64,000 nucleotides of DNA from Galbibacter kalidii (GCF_026241135.1 NZ_JAPFGA010000019.1:1-64000), one strand, 5' to 3'; positions 39,505-49,811 are shown, counted from the first letter of the stretch. Notes: generated from the sequence alone by a model not told the origin. Numbers and translations: made by a program.

Positions 39505-41037
39505 ATGAAAAAGTCATTATATATACTATTTTTCGCAATTCTTTTGGTCGGGTGTGATAAGGGGTTTGAAGAACTCAATGTCGACCCAACAAGACCAAGT
39601 CAGATTGACGTCACCACCAAGCTTACCTCTACACTGTTGTATACATCTGGAGGGCGTTATGAAAATTGGCGTGCAAACTTGATATATTCTTCAACCATGA
39701 TGCAGCATTTTGCTACAACGGCAGGATATTGGGCTGGAGATAAATATACCTGGAATCAGGGTTATGCCTCTTCTTTAATCGATGCATATTATGGTAGTGC
39801 CGTAAAAACGGTAGAGGATATGCTTGTTCAGATAGATGAAGAAGGATTGCCGGAAGAGATGAGATCCATTACCAGGATCATGAGAGTATTTATTTATCAT
39901 AGGTTGACAGACCTTTATGGGGATGTTCCATATAGTGAAGCCGGTAAAGCCTATATTGAAGGTGTTACGAGACCTAAATACGATCGTCAGAGTGATATTT
40001 ATGCAGACATGCTAAAAGAACTTGAGGAAGCAACTGCTGCCTTGGGTAGTGGAGCATCAGGTTATGGTTCTGCCGATGTTATGTTTAATGGCGATCAGGG
40101 AAAATGGAAACGATTTGGATATTCCATGATGCTTCGATTAGGTTTCAGGCTGATTAAAGTAGATCCTGCTGCTTCTCAGCAGTGGGTTACAAAAGCTATC
40201 AATGGGGGTGTGATGACATCAAATGACGACACTGCATACATTGAGCATACAGCAGGACCAGATGGAGTCAATAGAAATGGAAATGGTGAAGTTTTTACGG
40301 CTGATGCTAGTATGCGAATGAGTAAAACGTTTATCGATTTTCTACAAGATGACCCAAGGTTAACAGTATTGGCATCCTTACCTGAGAATACAGGTGAGGA
40401 AGACGCTAATGAGGAGCCAATTTTACGTACTGAAGAAGAAAGATTAGATCCTGCCATGCAAAAAGGGCTTCCGAATGGATTGGATGCAGATTTGCTACAG
40501 GATATGACAGGAGAAGAAAATATACAAGCTTATTCTGAACCAAACAGATTACTGATTACCGCCGAAGATACCCCTATGTTCTTCCAAACCTATGCGGAAG
40601 TTGAGTTTATGTTGGCTGAAGCAGGTGTACGTTGGGGATTGGCTGGAGATCCGGCAGCTCACTACGAAGCAGGTGTAAGAGCTGCTATGAAAATGCTGGA
40701 GCTTTATGGAGAAGGAGGGATTATCGCCGATGCAGATATTGATGCATACCTAGCGGCAAACCCTTATGATTCAGCTAATGCTCTAGAACAAATCAACACC
40801 CAATATTGGGCGGCAACATTCTTAAATGAATTTGAAGCTTTTGCCAATTGGAGAAGAGTAGGTTTCCCGGATTTAGTTCCTGTTAATTACCCGGGGAATG
40901 TTACCAATAGTACTATACCAAGGAGGTTAACATATTCCACCAGTGAGCAAAGTGTTAATAAAGAAAATTATGAAGCGGCAGTAGCTGCTCAAGGTCCTGA
41001 TGAACTGACTACCCGAGTTTGGTGGGATGTTCAATAG
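39505..41037 (+). CDS. SusD/RagB family nutrient-binding lipoprotein (first; SusD-like_2 type)
   Basis: Lipobox LLVGCDKGFEELNVDPTRP; LYGDVPYSEA; FEAFANWRRVGFPDL; C-terminal VWWDVQ. Confidence 0.95.
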   Translation: MKKSLYILFFAILLVGCDKGFEELNVDPTRPSQIDVTTKLTSTLLYTSGGRYENWRANLIYSSTMMQHFATTAGYWAGDKYTWNQGYASSLIDAYYGSAVKTVEDMLVQIDEEGLPEEMRSITRIMRVFIYHRLTDLYGDVPYSEAGKAYIEGVTRPKYDRQSDIYADMLKELEEATAALGSGASGYGSADVMFNGDQGKWKRFGYSMMLRLGFRLIKVDPAASQQWVTKAINGGVMTSNDDTAYIEHTAGPDGVNRNGNGEVFTADASMRMSKTFIDFLQDDPRLTVLASLPENTGEEDANEEPILRTEEERLDPAMQKGLPNGLDADLLQDMTGEENIQAYSEPNRLLITAEDTPMFFQTYAEVEFMLAEAGVRWGLAGDPAAHYEAGVRAAMKMLELYGEGGIIADADIDAYLAANPYDSANALEQINTQYWAATFLNEFEAFANWRRVGFPDLVPVNYPGNVTNSTIPRRLTYSTSEQSVNKENYEAAVAAQGPDELTTRVWWDVQ

Positions 41038-41080
41038 GAAATACTATTTGTTTTATAGTATAAGTAGTTAGTTTGATTTG

Positions 41081-41108
41081 AATAAAGGAGGGGAAACTCT
41101 CCTTTATT
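41081..41108 (+). terminator. Stem-loop downstream of the first susD
   Basis: AATAAAGGAG-gggaaact-CTCCTTTATT followed by TTGATTTGG. Confidence 0.6.
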
Positions 41109-41213
41109 TGATTTGGCTTAATATGAAGTTGATGTGATATAAAACAAATGAAACGAATATTTTTTCAGAATTTTAATTAACTTATTTACATGTGATTATA
41201 AATTTTTGAACAA

Positions 41214-44200
41214 ATGAAAAATAAGATTGCCGCTATATTTGCTCTTTGCTGTTGTTCTTTATGGTCTCAGGAGAGGAAACTTTTTACTGAGATGACATCA
41301 GAATATACAGGTGTTAATTTTGAAAACACTGTAGTTGATGATAAACAACGCAACATATTGCTTTATGCCAATTTCTATGGTGGTGGGGGAGTAGGTGTAG
41401 CAGATTTTAATAAGGATGGGTTAAGCGATATTTATTTCGCGGGAAATATGGTGGATGATGTACTCTATTTAAATGAAGGTGATTTTAAATTTAAGGACAT
41501 CACTAAAAATGCTCATTTGGTTAATGATGGAGGATGGTCTACAGGCGTTACCATTGCCGATGTAAATAATGATGGGTATCCCGATATTTATGTGAGTAGG
41601 GAACTTTATGACCATCAACCGGAATTAAGAAGAAATTTGTTGTATATCAATAATGGCGATTTGACCTTTACCGAATCTGCTGAAAAATATGGGGTAGCCA
41701 ATACACAACGAACTCGACATGCCACTTTTTTGGATTACAATAAAGATGGACATCTCGACCTATTCTTGCTAACACAACCGCCCAATCCGGGAAGCTATTC
41801 AGAATATTATGGCACAACACTACAGAAGCCGGAATATCACTTGGTGTTATATAAAAATACAGGCAAGGGTAAATTTATAGAGGTAAGTAAAGAAGCGGGG
41901 GTTGCTTTAACAGGTTTTCCCAATGCGGCTTCTGTTGCTGATCTGAATAATGATGGGTGGCCCGATATTTATGTGGCAAACGATTTTTATGCTCCGGATT
42001 TTCTACTGATGAACAATCAGAATGGAACATTTACCAATGTTGCCAACACAGCTTTAAACCATATGTCTTATTACAGTATGGGGGTTGATGTGTCTGATAT
42101 TAACGATGATGGCTTTCTTGATGTGTTTGTGGTAGATATGGTAGCCGAAGACAATTTCAGGCTTAAAGCTAATATGAGTGGGATGAATCCAAAAGTTTTT
42201 TGGAATGTAGTGAACAATGGCGGGCATTATCAGTATATGTTCAACACCTTTCACCTTAACAATGGAAACAGAACCTTTAGTGATGTTGCACAAATTACCG
42301 GCATGGCAGCTACTGATTGGAGCTGGGCAAATCTTATAGCCGATTTTGATAACGACGGATTAAAAGATGCATACATCACAAATGGATTGCTAAGGGATAT
42401 CAGGAATACGGATGCTGACAAAAAACTCGGGGAATACGTGATCGATGTCGCCAATATTTGGGTAAAGGAAAATCCCAATGCCGGCGATATCAGTATTTGG
42501 GATATACTGGATTTAGAAAAGGCGCTTTCCATAATACCATCCCAACCCATAGCCAATTATGCTTTTAAAAATAACGGGGATTTAAATTTTACCGATGCGG
42601 GGAATGATTGGGGCTTAGACCAAAAGTCTTTTTCTAACGGTGCTGCTTATGCCGATTTTGATAATGATGGAGATCTGGATCTGGTGGTAAATAACATTAA
42701 TGATAAAGCATTTTTATTTAAGAATAATAGCCAAGCTACCAATTACATCAGACTTAAACTGGCTTCAAAAAATAATTTACCAACTTATAGCTCAAGAATA
42801 GAGTTACGTACAGGAGACAAAAAACAATTTTTTGAAACAACTAATGTTCGGGGTATCTATTCAACCAGTGAGGATGTAGCTCACTTCGGATTAGGAGATC
42901 AGAATAAAGTAGACGAGATTACTGTAACCTGGTCCAATGGTAGGGTTACATATTTGGAAAATGTTGATGCCAATCAGGAATTGGAATTGTTCTTGGAGGA
43001 TGCTAAAAAAGATAAAAAACAAACCTCAAACTCGACCGATACATTTTTTAGTGATATAACTACAGAAACCGACCTTCAGTTATTTCACCGGGAAAATAAA
43101 TTTAACGATTACGATTATCAGGTGCTCCTTCCGCATAAAATGTCTCAGTTTGGGCCTGCTCTTGCAGTAGGGGATGTTAATAACGATGGAAAAGAAGATG
43201 TGTTTGTTGGCGGGGCAGCCGGATTTTCTGCAACATTATATGTGCAAGAAAAAGGCGGATTCAAAAAAACAAATCAAAAATTATGGGATGCCGAATCGGA
43301 ATATGAAGATGTAGATGCCGAATTTATTGATGTTAATAATGATGGAAATCTTGATCTCTATGCGGTAAGTGGAGGAAATGAATTTGAAGAAGAAGATGTA
43401 AAATATAAGGACAGACTTTATTTGAATGATGGTAAAGGAAACTTCACCAAGGAAGATATTGGTAATCTAAAAAATATAAGCGGAAGTATTGTAAAAGCCA
43501 TCGATTTTGATAAAGACGGTGATCTCGACCTTTTTGTAGGGGCGCGTCTAAAGCCCAGAAAATATCCAGAACCGGTTAGTTCAATGATACTGGTCAACGA
43601 AAACGGAAAGCTGATAAATAAAACCAAAGAAATAGCGCCTGAGCTAAAAAATCTGGGAATGGTAACCGATGCTATTTGGGTAGACTATGACGACGATGGC
43701 TGGGAAGATCTTGTCGTTGTCGGAGAGTGGATGCCTGTTACTGTCTTTAAAAACAAAAATGGAATATTAGAAAAGGAGAATATGTCAGACCTGAAGAACA
43801 CCAAAGGATGGTGGTTCAGTATTGAAAAAGGGGATTTTGATAATGATGGTGATATGGATTTTATTGCCGGAAATATAGGTCTAAACTACAAGTACAAAAC
43901 ATCTACTGAAAACCCTTTTGATGTTTACTATCACGATTTTGACAGCAATGGTTCCAACGATATTGTATTGGGTTATTATCAGGAAAATAAACACTATCCG
44001 CTTCGAGGGTTTTCTTGCTCATCCCAACAGGTTCCGAGCCTTAAAAATGAGATTAAAAAGTATGATGTTTTTGCTTCTTTAGAATTGGAAGAGGTGTACG
44101 GAGAGGAAAAACTAGAAGAGGCGCTTCATTACACTGCCGATACATTTGCATCAGTATATATTGAAAACAGAGGAAATGGACAATTTAAAATTTCCAAACT

Positions 44201-44507
44201 TCCAAATATGGCTCAGCTATCAAACATCAATGATTTTCTGATTAATGATTATAACAATGACGGGAATATAGATGTGCTGGCTACGGGGAATTTGTTTGTG
44301 TCTGAAATAGAAACCACAAGGAATGATGCTGGAACGGGGGTCTTGTTGTTGGGTGATGGAAAAGGAGGTTTTAGTTTTCAGGACAATACCAAAAGCGGTT
44401 TTTTTACAAGAGGAGATGCAAAAAAAATAAAGTTTATACAGGATAAGGTTTGGGTCATAGTAGGAAACAATAATGATATGCTGCAAATATTTAAGTTTAA
44501 CCATTAA
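41214..44507 (+). CDS. FG-GAP/VCBS-repeat CRTAC1-family protein with ASPIC/UnbV domain
   Basis: Repeated DFNKDGLSDIYFAGN / DVNNDGYPDIYVS / DFDNDGDLDLVVNN motifs; SSRIELRTGDKKQFFETTNVRGIYSTSEDVAHFGLGDQNKVDEITVTWSNG. Confidence 0.94.
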   Translation: MKNKIAAIFALCCCSLWSQERKLFTEMTSEYTGVNFENTVVDDKQRNILLYANFYGGGGVGVADFNKDGLSDIYFAGNMVDDVLYLNEGDFKFKDITKNAHLVNDGGWSTGVTIADVNNDGYPDIYVSRELYDHQPELRRNLLYINNGDLTFTESAEKYGVANTQRTRHATFLDYNKDGHLDLFLLTQPPNPGSYSEYYGTTLQKPEYHLVLYKNTGKGKFIEVSKEAGVALTGFPNAASVADLNNDGWPDIYVANDFYAPDFLLMNNQNGTFTNVANTALNHMSYYSMGVDVSDINDDGFLDVFVVDMVAEDNFRLKANMSGMNPKVFWNVVNNGGHYQYMFNTFHLNNGNRTFSDVAQITGMAATDWSWANLIADFDNDGLKDAYITNGLLRDIRNTDADKKLGEYVIDVANIWVKENPNAGDISIWDILDLEKALSIIPSQPIANYAFKNNGDLNFTDAGNDWGLDQKSFSNGAAYADFDNDGDLDLVVNNINDKAFLFKNNSQATNYIRLKLASKNNLPTYSSRIELRTGDKKQFFETTNVRGIYSTSEDVAHFGLGDQNKVDEITVTWSNGRVTYLENVDANQELELFLEDAKKDKKQTSNSTDTFFSDITTETDLQLFHRENKFNDYDYQVLLPHKMSQFGPALAVGDVNNDGKEDVFVGGAAGFSATLYVQEKGGFKKTNQKLWDAESEYEDVDAEFIDVNNDGNLDLYAVSGGNEFEEEDVKYKDRLYLNDGKGNFTKEDIGNLKNISGSIVKAIDFDKDGDLDLFVGARLKPRKYPEPVSSMILVNENGKLINKTKEIAPELKNLGMVTDAIWVDYDDDGWEDLVVVGEWMPVTVFKNKNGILEKENMSDLKNTKGWWFSIEKGDFDNDGDMDFIAGNIGLNYKYKTSTENPFDVYYHDFDSNGSNDIVLGYYQENKHYPLRGFSCSSQQVPSLKNEIKKYDVFASLELEEVYGEEKLEEALHYTADTFASVYIENRGNGQFKISKLPNMAQLSNINDFLINDYNNDGNIDVLATGNLFVSEIETTRNDAGTGVLLLGDGKGGFSFQDNTKSGFFTRGDAKKIKFIQDKVWVIVGNNNDMLQIFKFNH

Positions 44508-44514
44508 TTATTAA

Positions 44515-44915
44515 AAACATTATGACCTAAACTTTATAAAAAGTACCGTAGTTGTGTTGGCGACACTTTTTGCTGTACTAGCATGTGAAAAAGGAAGAAT
44601 TTTTACAAGAAACCCCCATTGGGGCAAAACCTCTTTTAACGACAACAAAGGCGGGTGTTTTGACGATGAATATGTCGGTTATGGTAATAATGGAATGCCT
44701 CTGGTAAACGATTATTCGTTTGTGATGTTGGCACAAGAGCTTCGCAAGTTGATCCCCAATAAAATTATTTCTTTCTATTTTATCGGTCCGGCTTCACAAA
44801 ATCAGGAGTGGAACAGAGATTGTATTGGGAATCATGTTGATTATAGCTGCCTATTATGGAACGTATTCGGTTCCCGGTGTTCCCACATTAGGTCCAGAAA
44901 GGCTAGTGGCTTAAA
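44515..44915 (+). pseudogene. GH18 endo-beta-N-acetylglucosaminidase (EndoF/H-like) relic with internal deletion and frameshift
   Basis: Lipoprotein-like VLATLFAVLACEKG; GCFDDEYVGYGNNGMPLVNDYSFVMLAQELRKLIPNKIISFYFIGPAS...VDYS, then frame change to AAYYGTYSVPGVPTLGPERLVA*. Confidence 0.72.
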
Positions 44916-45018
44916 TCGGACTTACGTTAATTATAATTTTCATGTCGTTTGTTTCACATGAGTTGTTGTTCGTCGAAATTTTTTTAGCGCTATTAAGTTA
45001 TTTTTAACATTTAGTAAA

Positions 45019-45054
45019 CTTAATCATAACATGGATTTAAATGTTTTGATTGAG
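45019..45054 (+). promoter_or_regulatory. Conserved stem-loop in the leader of the second susC
   Basis: CTTAATCATAACAT-ggatttaa-ATGTTTTGATTGAG; 13 of 14 positions pair (one G-T). Confidence 0.6.
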
Positions 45055-45089
45055 TTCTAATCAATAAAACTAATTTAAATCTTTAATCT

Positions 45090-48000
45090 ATGCGCAAAAA
45101 AATATTACCTATTTTGGTGTTTGCGTTCTTGTTGCTAAGTCAAGGATTATTGGCGCAAGACCAAACAGTTACAGGTACAATTACCGATGCCGATGACGGG
45201 ATGCCTTTGCCCGGTGTAAGTGTGGTAGTACAAGGTACCAATACAGGAACTTCCTCAGATTTTGATGGAAACTATACTCTGAACAATGTACCTCAAGATG
45301 CGGTGTTGGTTTTTACAATAATTGGATATGCTCCTCAGCAAATCAGTGTAGGGAGTAGATCTTCAATTAATGTAACGATGAGTGCCGATACGGAACAATT
45401 AGGTGAAGTCATCGTAACAGCATTAGGTATCAAGAGAGAGAAAAAATCTATAACATATTCTGCACAAACGGTATCAACTGATGCCTTTTCTGAAGCTAGG
45501 TCGCTAAACGTTGCTAACTCACTTTCAGGTAAGGTAGCAGGTCTAAATTTCTCTACTACCAGTAGCGGTGTTGGTAGTTCTTCTAGAATTACAATTAGAG
45601 GTAACCGGTCGTTAACAGGAAATAACCAACCACTATATGTGATAGATGGTGTACCAATGGATAATACCGTTTCTTCTCCTTCTGTAGATATTGGTGGTCG
45701 TACAAGTTTTGACGGTATTTCAAATATTAATCCAGAAGATATCGAATCTTTATCAGTATTAAAAGGTCCATCTGCTGCTGCTTTATATGGATCACGAGCT
45801 AGCAATGGAGTAATTGTAATCACAACGAAGAAAGGTTCTGCTACTGATAAAGCACGTATTACAGTGTTTTCTAATCTTATGGCTTCAAGTGCCTACAATT
45901 TATTAAACCTACAAAACGAATATGGACAGGGTAATAGTGGGGTTTACGATGCTTTATCTAAAAGCAGTTGGGGACCTAAAATGGATGGACAGTCTGTAGC
46001 TGCATGGCAACTTGAACACAACCCTGATTATGTTGGGCCAGCGACTTATGCCTTTAACCCACAGCCAAATAATGGTATGGATTTTTTTCAATCGGGCTAT
46101 AACTGGTCTAGAGGATTATCAGCTTCCATGGGAACTAAAAAAATACAAGGCTATTTTTCTTATACAAATACTGAAGCTGAAGGTATTATAGTAGGGAACG
46201 AACTCGACAGACATAACGTTAATTTGCGTTTAACAAGTGATTTGACAGATAAGCTACATTTAGATGTTAAAACAAATTTTATTTCACAAAAGATTGAGAA
46301 TGCTATAGGTGCTGGAGAAGGGCAAATTGGTGAAGCCGTATATACAATGCCAAGAAGTTTACCTTACGGGCAATATAAAGATTTTGAGTATGTTGATGAT
46401 GCAGGTCAATTAAGATACAATTATATAAATGCAAATACATTAAGTACGCTAGGTAACAACCCTTTTTGGCTTGCAAAAAGAAATTTAAGAACAGACGAAA
46501 GAAATAGAATTATTACTTTTGCTTCGTTAACTTACGATTTTACAGATGAATTAAGCTTAATGGTGAGAACAGGTTTAGATCAAGCTACCAATAAGGCTAA
46601 ATCTTCTCGTTATGCAGCTGTTGCAATACTTAATCAGGATTTTGGAAGTTATTCCGAATCTATTGATGAAATTACAGAATTAAACTCCGATTTTCTATTA
46701 ACTTATAATAAAGATTTAGGAGATTTTAAATTAAATGTAAATGCTGGTGGTAATGCTCTAATTCAAAAACGTACAGGAATAAGCAGTGGAGGTACTTTAA
46801 GTAGAAGAAACTACTTTGCTCTTACTAACCTTCAGAGTACGACGGTTACTCCTGATTATAGACATAAAAAAATCAATTCTTTGTATGGATCTGCACAAGT
46901 TGCCTTTAAAGAATATTTGTTTTTAGATGTTACGGCGCGTAACGATTGGTCTTCATCTTTACCTGCATCAGACAGATCATTCTTTTATCCATCAATTGGT
47001 TTAACAGGGATACTTACCGATATGTTCGATATTAAATCTGATGCTTTATCGTTCTTAAAGGTGAGAGGTTCTTATGCTCAGGTAGGAAATGATACCGATC
47101 CTTATCTTTTAGCAAACCAACTCACTTATTATGGTTTTAATGGGGGGGTTGTACAATCTTCAACATTACTTAATAACCCTAATCTTAAGCCTGAAATTTC
47201 TAGTTCAGTAGAATTTGGTATCGATGCTCGCTTTTTAAACAATAAAATTGGTTTGGATTTTACTTGGTTTAAAACCAACACTACAGATCAAATCTTCACA
47301 ATTAATGTACCCGAATCTTCTGGATATTCCAGACAAGTAGTAAACGGTGGTGATATTGAAAACAAAGGTATTGAAGTTGTTTTAAATGCAAATCTTGTAG
47401 ATACCGATAATTTTTCTTGGGATGCAACCGCTAACTTTGCAACTTACAAAACTGAAGTTTTAAGTATTTTAGATGATCGTGAAGAACTAAATCTTTCTAC
47501 AGGAGCTGAAAGATTAGCACAAGCCATTGTGAAAAAGGGAGGAAATTATGGCGACTTATACATACGTGGTTTTAACCGTACAGATGATGGTGAAATCATT
47601 GTTAATGCTGATAGTGGATTGCCTGAGTTCACATCAGGGTTTGATGTGTTGGCCGGGAATTTCAATCCAGACTGGACGGCCGGTTTACATAACCAATTTA
47701 GGTATAAAGATTTCACCCTTGGCTTCCTTCTTGATTTTCGTATAGGAGGAGAAGTAGTATCTTATTCTCAAGCAAGAATGGCTGGAGCCGGAGTAAGTGA
47801 TATTACCTTAAATGGTAGAGATGGTTTTGTTGTTGATGGAGTGGTTGATAATGGTGATGGTACATATTCACCTAATGAGACATCAATTACTGCTGAAGAT
47901 TATTGGACACAAGTGGCTAGTAGAGATCCTAGATCTGCTGAAGATTTTGTTTTTGATGCAACAAACGTTAGATTACGAGAACTAGTATTAGGATATTCAT

Positions 48001-48200
48001 TACCAAGTAAATTCTTAAAAAGCACGCCTTTCTCAGGTGTTAATCTCTCTATTGTTGGTAGAAACCTATTTTTTATTACCAATAAAGCTAAGTACTTTGA
48101 CCCGGAACAAGGGGTAAGTGTAGGAAACCTTCAGGGTATAGAATCTTATAATATCCCATCCACTAGGGACTTTGGATTTAATGTGAAATTAAATTTTTAA
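45090..48200 (+). CDS. SusC/RagA family TonB-linked outer membrane protein (second)
   Basis: N-domain almost identical to the first SusC; plug LYVIDGVPMDN...SLSVLKGPSAAALYGSRASNGVIVITTKKG; FLDVTARNDWSSSLP. Confidence 0.97.
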   Translation: MRKKILPILVFAFLLLSQGLLAQDQTVTGTITDADDGMPLPGVSVVVQGTNTGTSSDFDGNYTLNNVPQDAVLVFTIIGYAPQQISVGSRSSINVTMSADTEQLGEVIVTALGIKREKKSITYSAQTVSTDAFSEARSLNVANSLSGKVAGLNFSTTSSGVGSSSRITIRGNRSLTGNNQPLYVIDGVPMDNTVSSPSVDIGGRTSFDGISNINPEDIESLSVLKGPSAAALYGSRASNGVIVITTKKGSATDKARITVFSNLMASSAYNLLNLQNEYGQGNSGVYDALSKSSWGPKMDGQSVAAWQLEHNPDYVGPATYAFNPQPNNGMDFFQSGYNWSRGLSASMGTKKIQGYFSYTNTEAEGIIVGNELDRHNVNLRLTSDLTDKLHLDVKTNFISQKIENAIGAGEGQIGEAVYTMPRSLPYGQYKDFEYVDDAGQLRYNYINANTLSTLGNNPFWLAKRNLRTDERNRIITFASLTYDFTDELSLMVRTGLDQATNKAKSSRYAAVAILNQDFGSYSESIDEITELNSDFLLTYNKDLGDFKLNVNAGGNALIQKRTGISSGGTLSRRNYFALTNLQSTTVTPDYRHKKINSLYGSAQVAFKEYLFLDVTARNDWSSSLPASDRSFFYPSIGLTGILTDMFDIKSDALSFLKVRGSYAQVGNDTDPYLLANQLTYYGFNGGVVQSSTLLNNPNLKPEISSSVEFGIDARFLNNKIGLDFTWFKTNTTDQIFTINVPESSGYSRQVVNGGDIENKGIEVVLNANLVDTDNFSWDATANFATYKTEVLSILDDREELNLSTGAERLAQAIVKKGGNYGDLYIRGFNRTDDGEIIVNADSGLPEFTSGFDVLAGNFNPDWTAGLHNQFRYKDFTLGFLLDFRIGGEVVSYSQARMAGAGVSDITLNGRDGFVVDGVVDNGDGTYSPNETSITAEDYWTQVASRDPRSAEDFVFDATNVRLRELVLGYSLPSKFLKSTPFSGVNLSIVGRNLFFITNKAKYFDPEQGVSVGNLQGIESYNIPSTRDFGFNVKLNF

Positions 48201-48211
48201 AAAAATAAAAT

Positions 48212-49780
48212 ATGAAAAATTATATAATCAAATTTTTTACAGTAGTTTTCCTGTTTCAAATAACAGGATGTACCTCTGATTTTGATGAAGTTAATACAAA
48301 TCCAAATTCATTAACTTCTGATCAGTTAGATGCAACATTAGCCGGACCAGCATTTGCGAATGCTTTATACAAAGGAACAGGTAATGCTTCTTGGAGCCTT
48401 CCAGGCGATGATTATGGAACATATGGATTGGCAACTGCCTTACACTCAATGATGTTTGCACATTATATGGCCCCAGGTTGGGCAGCAGAAACTGACGCCA
48501 ATGGAATTAACGATGGATGGAGAAGTAGGGGCTGGTTAAGGTTTTATACAATAGCAGTACCTTCTTTGTTGAACACATATAAAGCAACTGAGGGAAATGC
48601 AGAAGCAACTGCTATTCTTGACATTTGGAAAGTTTATATGTTCCATAGGTTTACAGATCATTGGGGACCTGTTCCCTATTCTGAATCTGGTATTGGTGGA
48701 TCGTCAGTAGCTTACGATTCCCAAGAATCTATGTACACCGATTTTTTCAACCTTTTAGAGGCTGCGAATGCTACTTTAAGCGCAACTTCAGAATCTACTG
48801 TTAGCATATTTCAAGATTATGATGCAATCTATAGCGGAGATATTGAGAAATGGAGAAAATTTGGCAATTCGTTGAGATTACGTTTAGCTTTAAGAATTTC
48901 TGATGTAGATGCATCGAAAGCGCAAGCTGAAGCTGAAGCAGCTGTCTCTGCTGGTGTTATGCAATCTAATGATGATAGCGCTTATTATGCAGTAACTCCA
49001 GATACATATAATAATTTTGTTGATATTATGAAATTTTGGGGTTTTTATATGACAGCCGATATGGAAAGTATACTTAAAGGGTATAATGATCCCAGAATGT
49101 CTATTTGGTTTGGTACTGTTTCAGGAGAAGACTCTCCTTACTTAGGGGATTATGTAGGGTTGCCTAATGGAGGTGGTGCCTTACTAGATAGAGATGGCAA
49201 TAATTTAAGTTTAACAAATCAAGTAGATACATTTGCAGATAATACTGCAAAAGACATAGAGGTTATGATGGCTTCTGAGTCTAATTTTAACCGAGCAGAA
49301 GGTGCTTTAAAAGGCTGGAACATGTCTGGAATGGCACAAACACTTTATGAAAACGGTATCCGTTTGTCACTAGAACAATGGGATGTTAGTAGTACAGATA
49401 TTGACACTTATATAGCTGGAACAACAACAGGGGCTGTACCTACATTTGGAGATTTGTATGCAGATTCTACACCTCCGGTTGATGTGCCTGTAGCATGGGC
49501 TACTACTGAAGGTGAGCAACTAAAACAAATAGCTGTACAAAAGTATTTAGGACTTTTCCCTGAATCCTGGGAAGCTTGGTCCGATTTACGTAGAACAGAT
49601 GCTGACATATTATATCCGCTGATTACCACTTTGGATCCTACAATAGGTCATGGTGTAATGAAACGTGTAACGTATTTACCTAATGAATATAGTACTAACG
49701 GTGACGCTGTCTCTGATGCAACTAGTCTCCTTGGAGGCTCAGATGATGGAGGCACAAATGTTTGGTGGGATGTAAATTAA
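48212..49780 (+). CDS. SusD/RagB family nutrient-binding lipoprotein (second)
   Basis: Lipobox QITGCTSDFDEVNTNPNSLT; HRFTDHWGPVPYSESG; SWEAWSDLRRTD; C-term NVWWDVN. Confidence 0.95.
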   Translation: MKNYIIKFFTVVFLFQITGCTSDFDEVNTNPNSLTSDQLDATLAGPAFANALYKGTGNASWSLPGDDYGTYGLATALHSMMFAHYMAPGWAAETDANGINDGWRSRGWLRFYTIAVPSLLNTYKATEGNAEATAILDIWKVYMFHRFTDHWGPVPYSESGIGGSSVAYDSQESMYTDFFNLLEAANATLSATSESTVSIFQDYDAIYSGDIEKWRKFGNSLRLRLALRISDVDASKAQAEAEAAVSAGVMQSNDDSAYYAVTPDTYNNFVDIMKFWGFYMTADMESILKGYNDPRMSIWFGTVSGEDSPYLGDYVGLPNGGGALLDRDGNNLSLTNQVDTFADNTAKDIEVMMASESNFNRAEGALKGWNMSGMAQTLYENGIRLSLEQWDVSSTDIDTYIAGTTTGAVPTFGDLYADSTPPVDVPVAWATTEGEQLKQIAVQKYLGLFPESWEAWSDLRRTDADILYPLITTLDPTIGHGVMKRVTYLPNEYSTNGDAVSDATSLLGGSDDGGTNVWWDVN

Positions 49781-49811
49781 TAAAGTATTATTGTTGATTC
49801 ATCATTAGCTT

